A DNA stretch of 32,303 bases from the IMG/VR virus record IMGVR_UViG_3300015366_000030, positions 1 to 32,303 of that record; one strand, written 5' to 3'. The DNA comes from a virus. Under the pieces are notes generated by a model. It had not been told where the DNA came from. It did no database searches and saw only the letters and a program-made list of their open reading frames with translations. Every line of letters begins with the position of its first letter. Position 1 is the first letter of the stretch. Shown here piece after piece: positions 26,619 to 32,263 of the stretch. A program made the position numbers and the translations under genes.

Positions 26619-27120
26619 TTTTGCTCCTTAGTTTGGCTTGGATGCGCTGAAACGCTACAAGGTAGTTGCCACGTTCTGCCATCTGACAGGCTTCAACATA
26701 TTCCTCATCCGTCAGCTCAACCCATGTGCGGGGCGGTGTCCACCCCAATGTAGTTGCAATACGAATTGCCGCAGATTTGTCAATTACAGGCTCTGTGCGC
26801 TGTGGTGGGGTGGCAAAAAGCGGCGTTGATGTGACTGGGTAGCTTTTAGAAAAATCTATTCCCGCTTTCCCAAATGGGTGTTTTCTTTTTTGCGTGATTG
26901 AAACAACCCCTGTGCCATTGGCTTTAAGTCCTTCCGTGTTGTCCATAACGTGCATCCACGCCACAGGCTCCTGCTCTGGCTGTGTCAAAAATTCTTTAAC
27001 AACTTCTATCTCGTAATCCCATCCATCTGATTGATATGGAGTTTTATTCATTATTGCTATTAATAATTCTTCATGGTCATAAAACCATTTCACGACTTTG
27101 TTATGTAGTGCGTCATTCAT
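26611..27120 (-). CDS. Early protein with EPVAW module
   Basis: The best start is ATG 27120 (MNDALHNKVVKWFYDH), with AAGGA upstream and an ATGA overlap with the preceding stop, giving 169 residues; the frame is open further upstream. It contains PEQEPVAWMHVMDN, PLFATPPQRTEPVIDK and a C-terminal TWVELTDEEYVEA. The EPVAW and PPQR/LTDEE motifs recur in small early genes of phages and in three genes of this cluster, so it looks like a mosaic of shuffled short modules. The function is unknown. Confidence 0.7.
   Translation of the reverse strand: MNDALHNKVVKWFYDHEELLIAIMNKTPYQSDGWDYEIEVVKEFLTQPEQEPVAWMHVMDNTEGLKANGTGVVSITQKRKHPFGKAGIDFSKSYPVTSTPLFATPPQRTEPVIDKSAAIRIATTLGWTPPRTWVELTDEEYVEACQMAERGNYLVAFQRIQAKLRSKNG
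26954..26984 (+). repeat. 31-bp repeat, copy 1 (EPVAW module)
   Basis: An identical 31-bp sequence occurs here and at 27211-27241, and a shorter copy (21 bp identical) at 27973-27993. On the minus strand it encodes PEQEPVAW in each gene. An 18-bp identical pair at 26796-26813 and 27808-27825 encodes the PPQR motif. The near identity suggests recent duplication or recombination between the genes. Confidence 0.85.
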
Positions 27121-27467
27121 AATTTTTCCTTTGTGTAAAGTGGTTGTGATGCAAGTTCGCTTTCGCACACAAAACTGACTGACCGATTTCCAGTTGCCGC
27201 GCACCAGTTAATCCACGCCACAGGCTCCTGCTCTGGCTGTGCCCGTTCACAATTCAAGCAGGCGTCATCGGGTATCAATGTTTTCCACCCGCACACATTA
27301 CACAACTCAAGTGCAGTTTGGTCATAAGGCTCTGGCTGTGCCAAGGCTTTACGCGCAGCAGATGCCGCATCACACAACCCTTCAACTGCTTCTTCGCTGG
27401 GGTCTGGACTTTCTGCAAGATATTGCGTAATCGCCTCTAGCACCTGCTTTAATGCTTTGTCTTTCAT
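27117..27467 (-). CDS. Early protein with zinc-finger and EPVAW module
   Basis: The 116-residue product begins MKDKALKQVLEAITQYLA, followed by SEEAVEGLCDAASAARKAL. It then has a Cys pattern CNVCGWKTLIPDDACLNC (two CxxC pairs) and PEQEPVAWINWCAATG, ending SQPLYTKEKL. The first part is helical; the Cys pairs could bind zinc. AGGAG lies upstream and the start is in an ATGA overlap. It looks assembled from modules shared with its neighbours. No function is assigned. Confidence 0.7.
   Translation of the reverse strand: MKDKALKQVLEAITQYLAESPDPSEEAVEGLCDAASAARKALAQPEPYDQTALELCNVCGWKTLIPDDACLNCERAQPEQEPVAWINWCAATGNRSVSFVCESELASQPLYTKEKL
27211..27241 (+). repeat. 31-bp repeat, copy 2 (EPVAW module)
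   Basis: This is identical over 31 bp to 26954-26984. It lies at the equivalent position (encoding PEQEPVAW) of the adjacent gene, 257 bp away. Homologous exchange between the copies would delete or fuse the intervening genes in frame. Confidence 0.85.
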
Positions 27468-27694
27468 ATGTTCTTCTCCTTGAGTTTGGCTTCAATGGCA
27501 TCAAACGCAGCTTTGCCAATAATCATTTCACAGAAATCTTCCATGTCATTGCGTTCTTGCTCAGTCAACCCAACCCATGTGCGCTGTGTAATAGGTTCAA
27601 ACTTCAATGAACAATCAACGCAAGACCAAAGCCCGCTTGGTTGCCCTGTATCTTCAAATACCCATGTTCTGATGTAGTGATGTTTGCAAGTCAT
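27464..27694 (-). CDS. 76-residue early protein with Cys/His cluster
   Basis: The product begins MTCKHHYIRTWVFEDTG, then has SCVDCSLKF, RTWVGLTEQERNDMEDF and a helical tail KAAFDAIEAKLKEKNI. The Cys/His residues could bind zinc. The TWVGLTEQER segment parallels TWVELTDEEY in the EPVAW-containing neighbour. AAGGAG for this gene lies in the last codons of the preceding gene. The stop overlaps the next ATG (ATGA). The function is unknown. Confidence 0.7.
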   Translation of the reverse strand: MTCKHHYIRTWVFEDTGQPSGLWSCVDCSLKFEPITQRTWVGLTEQERNDMEDFCEMIIGKAAFDAIEAKLKEKNI

Positions 27695-27697
27695 GTC

Positions 27698-28117
27698 TTA
27701 CTCCTTAATGCTGTGAGCGGCTTCGGCGATGCGAATCCATTGCTTGGCGGTTTCAAACACCCACGTTTGCCCGCACCTAGAACGAATCCACTCATCCGTC
27801 AGCGGCTTGCGCTGTGGTGGGGTGGTGTTTTCCAACACTCCATCAATGTAGTTTTCAATCGAATCCTTGCCACAGAAACAACTGTTGTATTCCCCATCGT
27901 CATGCAGAAAGCAGTTGTCACCGTGGGGTGCTGCTCCAATCCATTCGCGAGCTACTTCAAGAGCGTTTAGCAACGCCACAGGCTCCTGCTCTGTCTGAGC
28001 CAACAAAGCATCAACTTCATCCGCAAGGTAGTAGTGCCTATCATGCTCTGTGTCATCGCGTGTAATGCGCTTCAATGCCTCTGGCTCTTGTCTCTTACGC
28101 CATAGTGAATCTGTCAT
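27698..28117 (-). CDS. Early protein with EPVAL and PPQR modules
   Basis: The likely start is ATG 28117 (MTDSLWRKRQEPEAL), in an ATGA overlap with the end of a microprotein gene, giving 139 residues; the frame is open further upstream but that DNA is coding in another frame. It contains TEQEPVALLNALEVAREW, GDNCFLHDDGEYNSCFCG, NTTPPQRKPLTDEWI and TWVFETAKQWIRIAEAA. The pieces are shared with neighbouring genes. I do not recognise a catalytic domain. Confidence 0.65.
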   Translation of the reverse strand: MTDSLWRKRQEPEALKRITRDDTEHDRHYYLADEVDALLAQTEQEPVALLNALEVAREWIGAAPHGDNCFLHDDGEYNSCFCGKDSIENYIDGVLENTTPPQRKPLTDEWIRSRCGQTWVFETAKQWIRIAEAAHSIKE

Positions 28118-28245
28118 ATCAATCCCAATTCTCTGGTTGCAGCAATAATAAGAAATACACATCCCATAGCTTGACAGCAATATTTGTTGATGTGCGGTGC
28201 AATGTAAATTGTTCCAATGATGATTAAAAATTGGCTTGAAGTCAT
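28114..28245 (-). CDS. 43-residue membrane microprotein
   Basis: The start ATG 28245 is preceded by AGGAG and opens MTSSQFLIIIGTIYIAPHI, followed by NKYCCQAMGCVFLIIAATRE and LGLI. Two short hydrophobic stretches with a Cys-rich turn make it a small hairpin membrane protein. It is linked to both neighbours by ATGA overlaps. The frame is clearly more protein-like than the competing frame through the same bases. Similar tiny membrane genes are found in other phages. The role is unknown. Confidence 0.7.
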   Translation of the reverse strand: MTSSQFLIIIGTIYIAPHINKYCCQAMGCVFLIIAATRELGLI

Positions 28246-28436
28246 AAACCAATCTCCTGTGTTGATTTGCTTAATTCCCACAATGCACGTTCTTGTTGCA
28301 TGCCTTGTTGGCGGCCTTTTTCAAATGCTAGTTGGGCAAAACTTCGAAGAAAAGCCAAATCCTTTTGGGGTGTTGTAGACAACTGTATGAAAGCGCCTGA
28401 TTTATTTGCCATTGCAATAAGCTCCTCATCTTTCAT
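28242..28436 (-). CDS. Small paralogue, EELIxMA family
   Basis: The 64-residue product starts MKDEELIAMANKSGAFIQL and has LRSFAQLAFEKGRQQGM, then ERALWEL. The first helix and the order of a Phe-rich helix followed by an ER-rich helix parallel the next three genes upstream, marking it as a distant member of the same family. Its ribosome binding site lies within the end of the preceding gene. The stop overlaps the microprotein start (ATGA). The function is unknown. Confidence 0.7.
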   Translation of the reverse strand: MKDEELIAMANKSGAFIQLSTTPQKDLAFLRSFAQLAFEKGRQQGMQQERALWELSKSTQEIGL

Positions 28437-28651
28437 GCTTCACCTCTTGCTCGGATTGCGGCGACGATGTTTCTGACGGTGGCATCTGCGTCACCAAACG
28501 GGTCGTAATAACCCCGACCACCAACAACATGGTCATAATCCTCGGCCTCCTTTGCACACGCCTCACGCTCTTGATTCATTGCCCAACGAATAGCATCACG
28601 GGTGCTTGCATGGCCTTTTATAGCCATCTCAATGATTTCATCTTGTGTCAT
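28433..28651 (-). CDS. Small paralogue, EIIxMA family
   Basis: The 72-residue product is MTQDEIIEMAIKGHAST, then NQEREACAKEAEDYDHVVGG and a C-terminal VRNIVAAIRARGEA. The pattern of EIIxMA, EREACA and IRARG is one I recall as frequent in small early genes of Burkholderia-type phages. It is the middle of a tandem group. The ending GEA followed by TGA carries GAGGTGA, the ribosome binding site for the next gene. No function is known. Confidence 0.75.
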   Translation of the reverse strand: MTQDEIIEMAIKGHASTRDAIRWAMNQEREACAKEAEDYDHVVGGRGYYDPFGDADATVRNIVAAIRARGEA

Positions 28652-28871
28652 GCTTCACCTCTTGATTGAATATGGTCAATATTTACCCAACCCAAAGAAT
28701 CAGCAAGCCCAAGAATTGCTTGACGCTCGGCAGATGCAACAAATGCGGCGAAGCATTCAAGGTAGTCAATAAACTGTTCCCTGTCTTTGCCCATGCCGTA
28801 AAGCGACAAGCCCGATGCGTCTGCCATGACAATAATGTGTTCTCTGTTCATGCTTCACCTCTTGCTCGGAT
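28434..28871 (+). repeat. Repeated gene-junction sequence in the paralogue array
   Basis: The 16-mer CATGCTTCACCTCTTG occurs at 28434, 28649 and 28849, at each junction between paralogous genes; copies one and three share 23 bp. Read on the minus strand it encodes the end of one gene (ARGEA or SRGEA, stop) plus the ribosome binding site GAGGTGA and the ATG of the next. Spacing is 215 and 200 bp, the length of one gene, as expected from tandem duplication of gene plus junction. Confidence 0.8.
28648..28851 (-). CDS. Small paralogue, EHIIxMA family
   Basis: The 67-residue product begins MNREHIIVMADASGLSLYG, then YLECFAAFVASAERQAIL and ends NIDHIQSRGEA. Its ends match its neighbours; the middle differs, with FAAFVASAER corresponding to FAKLVAAKER in the next upstream gene. 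It has GAGGTGA as embedded ribosome binding site in the preceding gene. The function is unknown. Confidence 0.75.
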   Translation of the reverse strand: MNREHIIVMADASGLSLYGMGKDREQFIDYLECFAAFVASAERQAILGLADSLGWVNIDHIQSRGEA

Positions 28872-29102
28872 GACGTCTTGAAACTCGCCAATCAAATCCC
28901 ATCGGCCTTGGATGTAATCGCTGTTTGCAGCAACGCCTTGCTTGAGCTTTAGCAATTCAACTTCAAGCGACTCACGCTCTTTAGCTGCTACCAGTTTGGC
29001 AAAGGCTTCAAGTTCATTTAAATGCGCAGCCCAATGCGTATTCATCTCATCTTTGTCAATACCAACTTGTCTAGCCATCTCAATAATTTCTGTTTGTGTC
29101 AT
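28848..29102 (-). CDS. Small paralogue, EIIxMA family
   Basis: The 84-residue product begins MTQTEIIEMARQVGIDKD, then LEAFAKLVAAKERESLEV and ends FQDVIRARGEA. It is the longest of the tandem paralogues. A coiled-coil-like helix occupies residues 30-60. It probably seeded the array, because its first 10 residues are near identical to those of the gene two places downstream. The function is unknown. Confidence 0.75.
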   Translation of the reverse strand: MTQTEIIEMARQVGIDKDEMNTHWAAHLNELEAFAKLVAAKERESLEVELLKLKQGVAANSDYIQGRWDLIGEFQDVIRARGEA

Positions 29103-29344
29103 ACATCCTCCAATGCTTCTTTGATGACGGTGATGGCTTCTTTTACTGCGTCTTCGTCAAACGATGGGTCAATCACATGACCAGTTGAATAGTCGCCTGC
29201 ATAACAGGTTTCCAACGCCTCAAGCACCTGCTCCAGCTTGGCCCGATCAATCGTTACTTTGCTGCCATCTGTCACCCCATGCGCCACTTGTTTCTGTAGC
29301 TTCTTGTCAAGCTCGTCAAATGCTTCGTCTTCGTAGTCTTTCAT
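29099..29344 (-). CDS. 81-residue acidic early protein
   Basis: The best start is ATG 29344 (MKDYEDEAFDELDKKLQ), preceded by AGGGGAG and overlapping the previous stop (ATGA); the frame is open to 29377. It is acidic and helical, with DRAKLEQVLEALETCYAG, then SFDEDAVKEAITVIKEAL. The LEQVLEALE helix also occurs as LKQVLEAITQYLA in a gene lower in the operon (27117-27467), a further hint of module sharing. The function is unknown. Confidence 0.7.
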   Translation of the reverse strand: MKDYEDEAFDELDKKLQKQVAHGVTDGSKVTIDRAKLEQVLEALETCYAGDYSTGHVIDPSFDEDAVKEAITVIKEALEDV

Positions 29345-29643
29345 AGCAGCTCCCCTTGTTTTGGCACAAACGCCCATTCACGTTCTTTTCGCTTGCTTGC
29401 TGACAAGACTTCGTTTCCTGTCAACTGAATCAGCCCCAAGGTCTGAAGTTCTTTCAATCTACGCGCAACCTGGTTGCTTTGAAGTCCTGTGTGTTTAGCA
29501 ATTCCATCCTTACCAAGTGGCCCAAATCGCTTAAGACAAGCCACAATGACCTCTTGGTGTTGGATAGCAAGATCAGTCGCTGATGCTGCTGCCTTAAAAC
29601 TTGTAACGGCATCGTTTGCCCGTGATTGAAAAAACTCAAACAT
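29341..29643 (-). CDS. Winged-helix DNA-binding protein
   Basis: A 100-residue protein with a helical N-terminus and a winged-helix domain at residues 30-95: QEVIVACLKRFGPLG, KDGIAKHTGLQSNQVARR (turn and recognition helix), LKELQTLGLIQL and the wing with REWAFVPKQG. It resembles MarR/LexA-type or replication-initiation winged helices in small phage regulators. It may regulate the leftward operon or act in replication. GAAGG precedes the ATG, and a promoter with an extended -10 lies 35 bases upstream, so it may open a separate transcript. Confidence 0.7.
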   Translation of the reverse strand: MFEFFQSRANDAVTSFKAAASATDLAIQHQEVIVACLKRFGPLGKDGIAKHTGLQSNQVARRLKELQTLGLIQLTGNEVLSASKRKEREWAFVPKQGELL

Positions 29644-29677
29644 AAAACCTTCTTTCTTTGGTTAGTACATAAGCTAG

Positions 29678-29686
29678 ATTATATCA
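29678..29686 (-). promoter_or_regulatory. Extended -10 promoter within the leftward operon
   Basis: On the minus strand TGATATAAT is a perfect extended -10 element (TGnTATAAT) placed over the stop codon of the SSB-like gene, whose TGA supplies the TG. The -35 region (TAGATG) matches only 3 of 6, which extended -10 promoters tolerate. Transcription would begin about 28 nt before the ATG of the winged-helix gene and raise expression of the small genes downstream. Confidence 0.5.
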
Positions 29687-29929
29687 GAAAGGTGCATCAT
29701 CATCTAGAGGAAAACCCTCGTTTTGCTTTTGTTGTTGTTCGCGTGGTTCAAAGATGTATGCCCAACCTGACCAGCCACCGTCCACAACGGGAATGGAATG
29801 AATCTTGATCATTGGGCCTTTTTTGGTTTCAATGATTGAACCGATACGTTGGTAAGACGTTTTTTCCTCGCCTGACTTGTTTGTGTATTTTCCAGATGCG
29901 ACTTTGATTTCGTTGATTACTTTAGCCAT
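29684..29929 (-). CDS. SSB-like single-stranded DNA-binding protein
   Basis: An 81-residue protein, shorter than bacterial SSB (about 170), with the pattern AKVINEIKVASGKYTNKSG, SYQRIGSIIETKKGPMIKI and GGWSGWAYIFEPRE, consistent with a small OB-like beta barrel. The C-terminus is the acidic tip DDDAPF, closely like the DDDIPF tail by which SSB recruits partner proteins. It lies between ERF/exonuclease and the regulator genes, where a single-strand binding protein belongs in a recombination set. Its start overlaps the end of the exonuclease gene by 8 bases. Confidence 0.75.
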   Translation of the reverse strand: MAKVINEIKVASGKYTNKSGEEKTSYQRIGSIIETKKGPMIKIHSIPVVDGGWSGWAYIFEPREQQQKQNEGFPLDDDAPF

Positions 29930-30545
29930 TTTTTACTTTCATTAGTTTTTCAATCTTGTCATCTAGTTCTTTCAAAAAGCTGATAACTTCTTTTTCTAGC
30001 ATTGCGCCAAAAACCGGATCGTATTCCACACGCTTGATAAACAGTTGCAGCTCTGCTGGTAAACGTGGGTCGTAGCTAACAAAGTCACACCAATGTCTGC
30101 CTGTGCAAACCATCTGCCAAGTCATTTGCGTGATGTATTTGCTTGGTACTGTTTGACTCAAAAGCGTGTCAATGTGTGTGGCAGTATTGGGGCACTTGAT
30201 CTCAATCAATCCCAAAGCACCCACCAAGCCATCAGGAGAGGCGCCAGCAGCCTCAATCGTTGGGTGATTGACAAACCCTACTTCCTCCACAATTTCAAAC
30301 CTAGCAGCCATATACGCTTCCCTAGCCTTGGGTTCTGTTTCTGTACCCCATTGCATTGCGGCATTGCTAAAACTTTCACCCTTTTGGCCTGTCAAGCGTT
30401 CGCAAACAAGTTGTGCCATGTAGTTGTCGCGGCTGGCGCTGTAACCCGTCTTGGTCTTGGCGATAACATCAGCAACACGGCTGGCGGTCACCTTGCCAAG
30501 CCTGGCGGCAAACCATTCGTCTGTGCCTTGGATTATTTCAGTCAT
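29922..30545 (-). CDS. YqaJ-type recombination exonuclease
   Basis: This 207-residue protein matches the YqaJ/lambda-Exo-like nuclease family. It has QGTDEWFAARLGKVTAS at 6-22, WGTETEPKAREAY at 66-78, the catalytic GASPDGLVG with Asp105, and LIEIKCP with Glu115 and Lys117, then the Gln-Trp-containing KYITQMTWQMVCTG. These enzymes resect double-strand ends 5' to 3' and load the annealing protein. The ERF-type annealing gene upstream completes the pair. The start ATG 30545 has GGAGA upstream; the ORF is open further to 30563. Confidence 0.9.
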   Translation of the reverse strand: MTEIIQGTDEWFAARLGKVTASRVADVIAKTKTGYSASRDNYMAQLVCERLTGQKGESFSNAAMQWGTETEPKAREAYMAARFEIVEEVGFVNHPTIEAAGASPDGLVGALGLIEIKCPNTATHIDTLLSQTVPSKYITQMTWQMVCTGRHWCDFVSYDPRLPAELQLFIKRVEYDPVFGAMLEKEVISFLKELDDKIEKLMKVKNG

Positions 30546-30750
30546 GGGTAATCTCCAAATCAATATTGGTCATCATTTCAATCTGCACATTAAGTTTGGC
30601 GAGTGGCCCGTAGGTCTTGTCAATCGTGGGTTTTAGCTTGTCGTACAACCCACCAGCAATGTGGATTTCGTTTATTGACAAGTCATGTAACGCCTGTTTT
30701 GTGGCGGCAAGCGCATCACGGATTTCAATCAGGTCTGAGAGTTTCATCAT
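30538..30750 (-). CDS. 70-residue hypothetical protein between ERF and exonuclease
   Basis: The product begins MMKLSDLIEIRDALAATK, continues QALHDLSINEIHIAGG and GPLAKLNVQIEMMTNI. Two ATGs lie at the start (30750 and 30747); GGAGG is only 1 nt before the first and 4 nt before the second, so the second is slightly more likely. It is helical with no recognised domain. Its fixed place between an annealing protein and an exonuclease suggests a recombination accessory. Both ends overlap neighbours. Confidence 0.65.
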   Translation of the reverse strand: MMKLSDLIEIRDALAATKQALHDLSINEIHIAGGLYDKLKPTIDKTYGPLAKLNVQIEMMTNIDLEITHD

Positions 30751-31271
30751 GCCTCCGATAATGCTGCGATAACCTGGGCGTCTTGCTCTGGCGTCAAAGC
30801 AAAAGTCTCGCGCAGTTTGATCGTGGTGTACTTGCCTTCTTTGATGCGTTGGATAGCATCGCCCAAACGCTTGGCGTCTAGCGTTGTTTTTTCAGGTTTG
30901 CGGCTGGCGGCGTTTCCATCGTCATCTTCTGGAGCAATACCGCAGGCAGCCATCAAGCTGTAACGGCGTGCGTAAGTAAGGGCAGAGCCAAACCCTTGCG
31001 CGTCTTGTTTTGTGGCAGGAACAAAGAGTTTGCCGCAGTTAATTATTTCGCCAGATTCATGGATAAACACGGTTTCCACAGTCACGCCATGTTCTGCTTC
31101 ATGCAACTGTTGAACAAGGGCAATGCCGTTATCGTTTAAACCGTCCATAACAGCTTCAACGCAAGCGGACAGGTCTGCATAGCGAGACTTGAAATGAGGG
31201 TTTGTAGCGGTCTTTAAAGCTGGCCCAAAGGCTTTCTGTGCTTTGACTAATGCTGTGGCAATCTGTTTCAT
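30747..31271 (-). CDS. erf: ERF-family single-strand annealing protein
   Basis: The 174-residue product belongs by pattern to the ERF superfamily. It begins MKQIATALVKAQKAFGPA, then NPHFKSRYADLSACVEAV (typical ERF), GIALVQQLHEAEHGVTVE, and GSALTYARRYSLMAACGIA, the most diagnostic block, followed by the acidic PEDDDGN. The C-terminal about 45 residues form a separate helical tail. ERF proteins anneal complementary single strands and work with the phage exonuclease. The ATG at 31271 overlaps the preceding microprotein stop (ATGA); the longer TTG start at 31283 lies in another gene and is unlikely. Confidence 0.9.
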   Translation of the reverse strand: MKQIATALVKAQKAFGPALKTATNPHFKSRYADLSACVEAVMDGLNDNGIALVQQLHEAEHGVTVETVFIHESGEIINCGKLFVPATKQDAQGFGSALTYARRYSLMAACGIAPEDDDGNAASRKPEKTTLDAKRLGDAIQRIKEGKYTTIKLRETFALTPEQDAQVIAALSEA

Positions 31272-31429
31272 AAAACCATCCAAACAATGATGAGGGAAAT
31301 AAGGCCGAGAACGTACAAAACTACGTCAGCGGGGTGGATTGAATCTTGAGGCTTGTCAATGGGGTCGCCCCAAGGATAGAACGTGGCTTCGTCAAGAGTG
31401 CGTGGGGTTTCAAAGTGTGAGGGTTTCAT
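31268..31429 (-). CDS. 53-residue membrane microprotein
   Basis: The ATG at 31429 starts MKPSHFETPRTLDEATF, then YPWGDPIDKPQDSIHP, and one C-terminal transmembrane helix (VVLYVLGLISLIIVWMVL). The cytosolic part has Pro/Asp-rich segments that look like a small binding tail. It is joined to both neighbours by ATGA overlaps, and GGAGCAAGC precedes the start. I recall similar short tail-anchored proteins in other phages. Their role is unknown; interference with host membrane functions is possible. Confidence 0.7.
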   Translation of the reverse strand: MKPSHFETPRTLDEATFYPWGDPIDKPQDSIHPADVVLYVLGLISLIIVWMVL

Positions 31430-31662
31430 GCTTGCTCCAATTTAGAGTCATCAAAATATTCGTCGCGGCACTTGCGGACATAGGCAGCGTATTCGCGTTC
31501 CAAAGATTGGATTACGGTGTCTGACAAGAGGTTGAAGATTTCACCGCCGTTTACGTACACATGAAAAAGGGACATGGTGTAATCGTCAAAGTAACAAATC
31601 AGCTCGGCGTCAATGTCGTCACGCTCGTCTGCTACGTATTCGGTGAGGTCTGGATGGTTCAT
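31426..31662 (-). CDS. First gene of the leftward operon, acidic hypothetical protein
   Basis: A 78-residue acidic protein (MNHPDLTEYVADERDD, then ICYFDDYTMSLFHVYVNGG and QSLEREYAAYVRKCRDEY). AGGA sits 7 nt before the ATG. It is the first gene after the divergent control region, so it should be made early. No domain is recognised. It might be an anti-host or regulatory protein, but nothing in the sequence proves that. Confidence 0.65.
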   Translation of the reverse strand: MNHPDLTEYVADERDDIDAELICYFDDYTMSLFHVYVNGGEIFNLLSDTVIQSLEREYAAYVRKCRDEYFDDSKLEQA

Positions 31663-31719
31663 AGTGGTTCCTAGTTACCGCTTGCATTGCGCTACGGGAT
31701 GTGTATAGCTTAACCTAGA

Positions 31720-31735
31720 TTTAGTGCAGATCAAC
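31720..31735 (+). promoter_or_regulatory. Operator-like site 1
   Basis: TTTAGTGCAGATCAAC matches the second site, TTTTGTGCGGACAAAC, at 12 of 16 positions and lies exactly 21 bp from it, two turns of DNA, so bound proteins would lie on the same face. It sits in the 140-bp divergent control region between the leftward operon and the Cro-like gene. Confidence 0.5.
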
Positions 31736-31740
31736 AACTA

Positions 31741-31756
31741 TTTTGTGCGGACAAAC
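31741..31756 (+). promoter_or_regulatory. Operator-like site 2 with inverted half-sites
   Basis: Within this site TTTGT (31742-31746) and ACAAA (31751-31755) form a palindrome with a 4-bp centre, a typical operator for a dimeric helix-turn-helix protein. It shares 12 of 16 positions with the site 21 bp away and lies upstream of the -35 region of the rightward promoter, where a Cro-like repressor or activator would bind. Confidence 0.5.
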
Positions 31757-31767
31757 CCTAATGTGGC

Positions 31768-31795
31768 TTAATTGAGGCAAGTAGTCTTATATAAT
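31768..31795 (+). promoter_or_regulatory. Rightward promoter of the Cro-like gene
   Basis: TATAAT at 31790-31795 is a perfect -10. A weak -35 (TTAATT, 31768-31773) lies 16 bp upstream. The ATG of the Cro-like gene begins 7 bases after the -10, so the transcript should begin at or next to the ATG (leaderless). No Shine-Dalgarno sequence is present before the ATG, in agreement. Confidence 0.6.
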
Positions 31796-31802
31796 CCAGC
31801 GT

Positions 31803-31958
31803 ATGACAAAAGAACAAGCTATCAAACTTGCAGGCTCACAGGTTGAGCTTGCTCTCATGCTAGGCATCAGCCAAGCTGCTGTGTCTCAATGGGGCGACAA
31901 AGTTCCTGAAATGCGTGTTTGGCAACTAAAAGTTCTCAAGCCGGAGTGGTTCAAATGA
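31803..31958 (+). CDS. cro: Cro-like helix-turn-helix regulator
   Basis: The 51-residue product is a compact Cro-type DNA-binding protein: MTKEQAIKLAGSQVELAL, then MLGISQAAVSQWGDKVP with the helix-turn-helix over about residues 13-31, and MRVWQLKVLKPEWF. The recognition helix is SQAAVSQW. It would bind the operator-like sites just upstream and control its own and the leftward transcript. The transcript appears leaderless. The gene overlaps the MazG-like gene by ATGA. No CI-type partner gene lies on the other side of the control region. Confidence 0.8.
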   Translation: MTKEQAIKLAGSQVELALMLGISQAAVSQWGDKVPEMRVWQLKVLKPEWFK

Positions 31959-32263
31959 GTTTTGCAGAAATTGAACTTGAGGTCATCCGATGGGGAGAGG
32001 TTAGGGGCATTGTGCAAAACAGTTCACCTTACGCCCAGGCGCTTAAGACCCAAGAGGAACTAGACGAGCTGTGCGATGCGATCAAAAAAGGCGACAGGGA
32101 GGCCATGAAGGACGCATATGGGGACATTCTTGTGACCTTGGTGATGGGTTGCGCTTGTGCTGATCTTGACTTAGTGAGCTGCCTTGAACTGGCCTACAAC
32201 GAGATTAAAGATCGCAAAGGTTTTTTGAACAAAGATGGAATTTTTGTGAAACAAGTGCTATGA
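31955..32263 (+). CDS. MazG-like nucleotide pyrophosphohydrolase
   Basis: A 102-residue protein of the MazG-like all-alpha NTP pyrophosphatase type: KTQEELDELCDAIKKGD with EExxEL metal ligands, DAYGDILVTLVMGCACADL carrying the second acidic pair, and AYNEIKDRKGFLNKDG followed by FVK. These enzymes hydrolyse nucleoside triphosphates or alarmones such as ppGpp, and in phages they are thought to alter host nucleotide pools. ATG 31955 with GGAG upstream overlaps the cro stop; the earlier TTG at 31919 lies inside cro and is unlikely. Confidence 0.85.
   Translation: MSFAEIELEVIRWGEVRGIVQNSSPYAQALKTQEELDELCDAIKKGDREAMKDAYGDILVTLVMGCACADLDLVSCLELAYNEIKDRKGFLNKDGIFVKQVL

Noticed and set aside
31119-31283. 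TTG start at 31283 for the ERF gene
   Set aside because: It lies inside the membrane microprotein gene. The ATG at 31271 matches the family N-terminus and couples to the previous stop.
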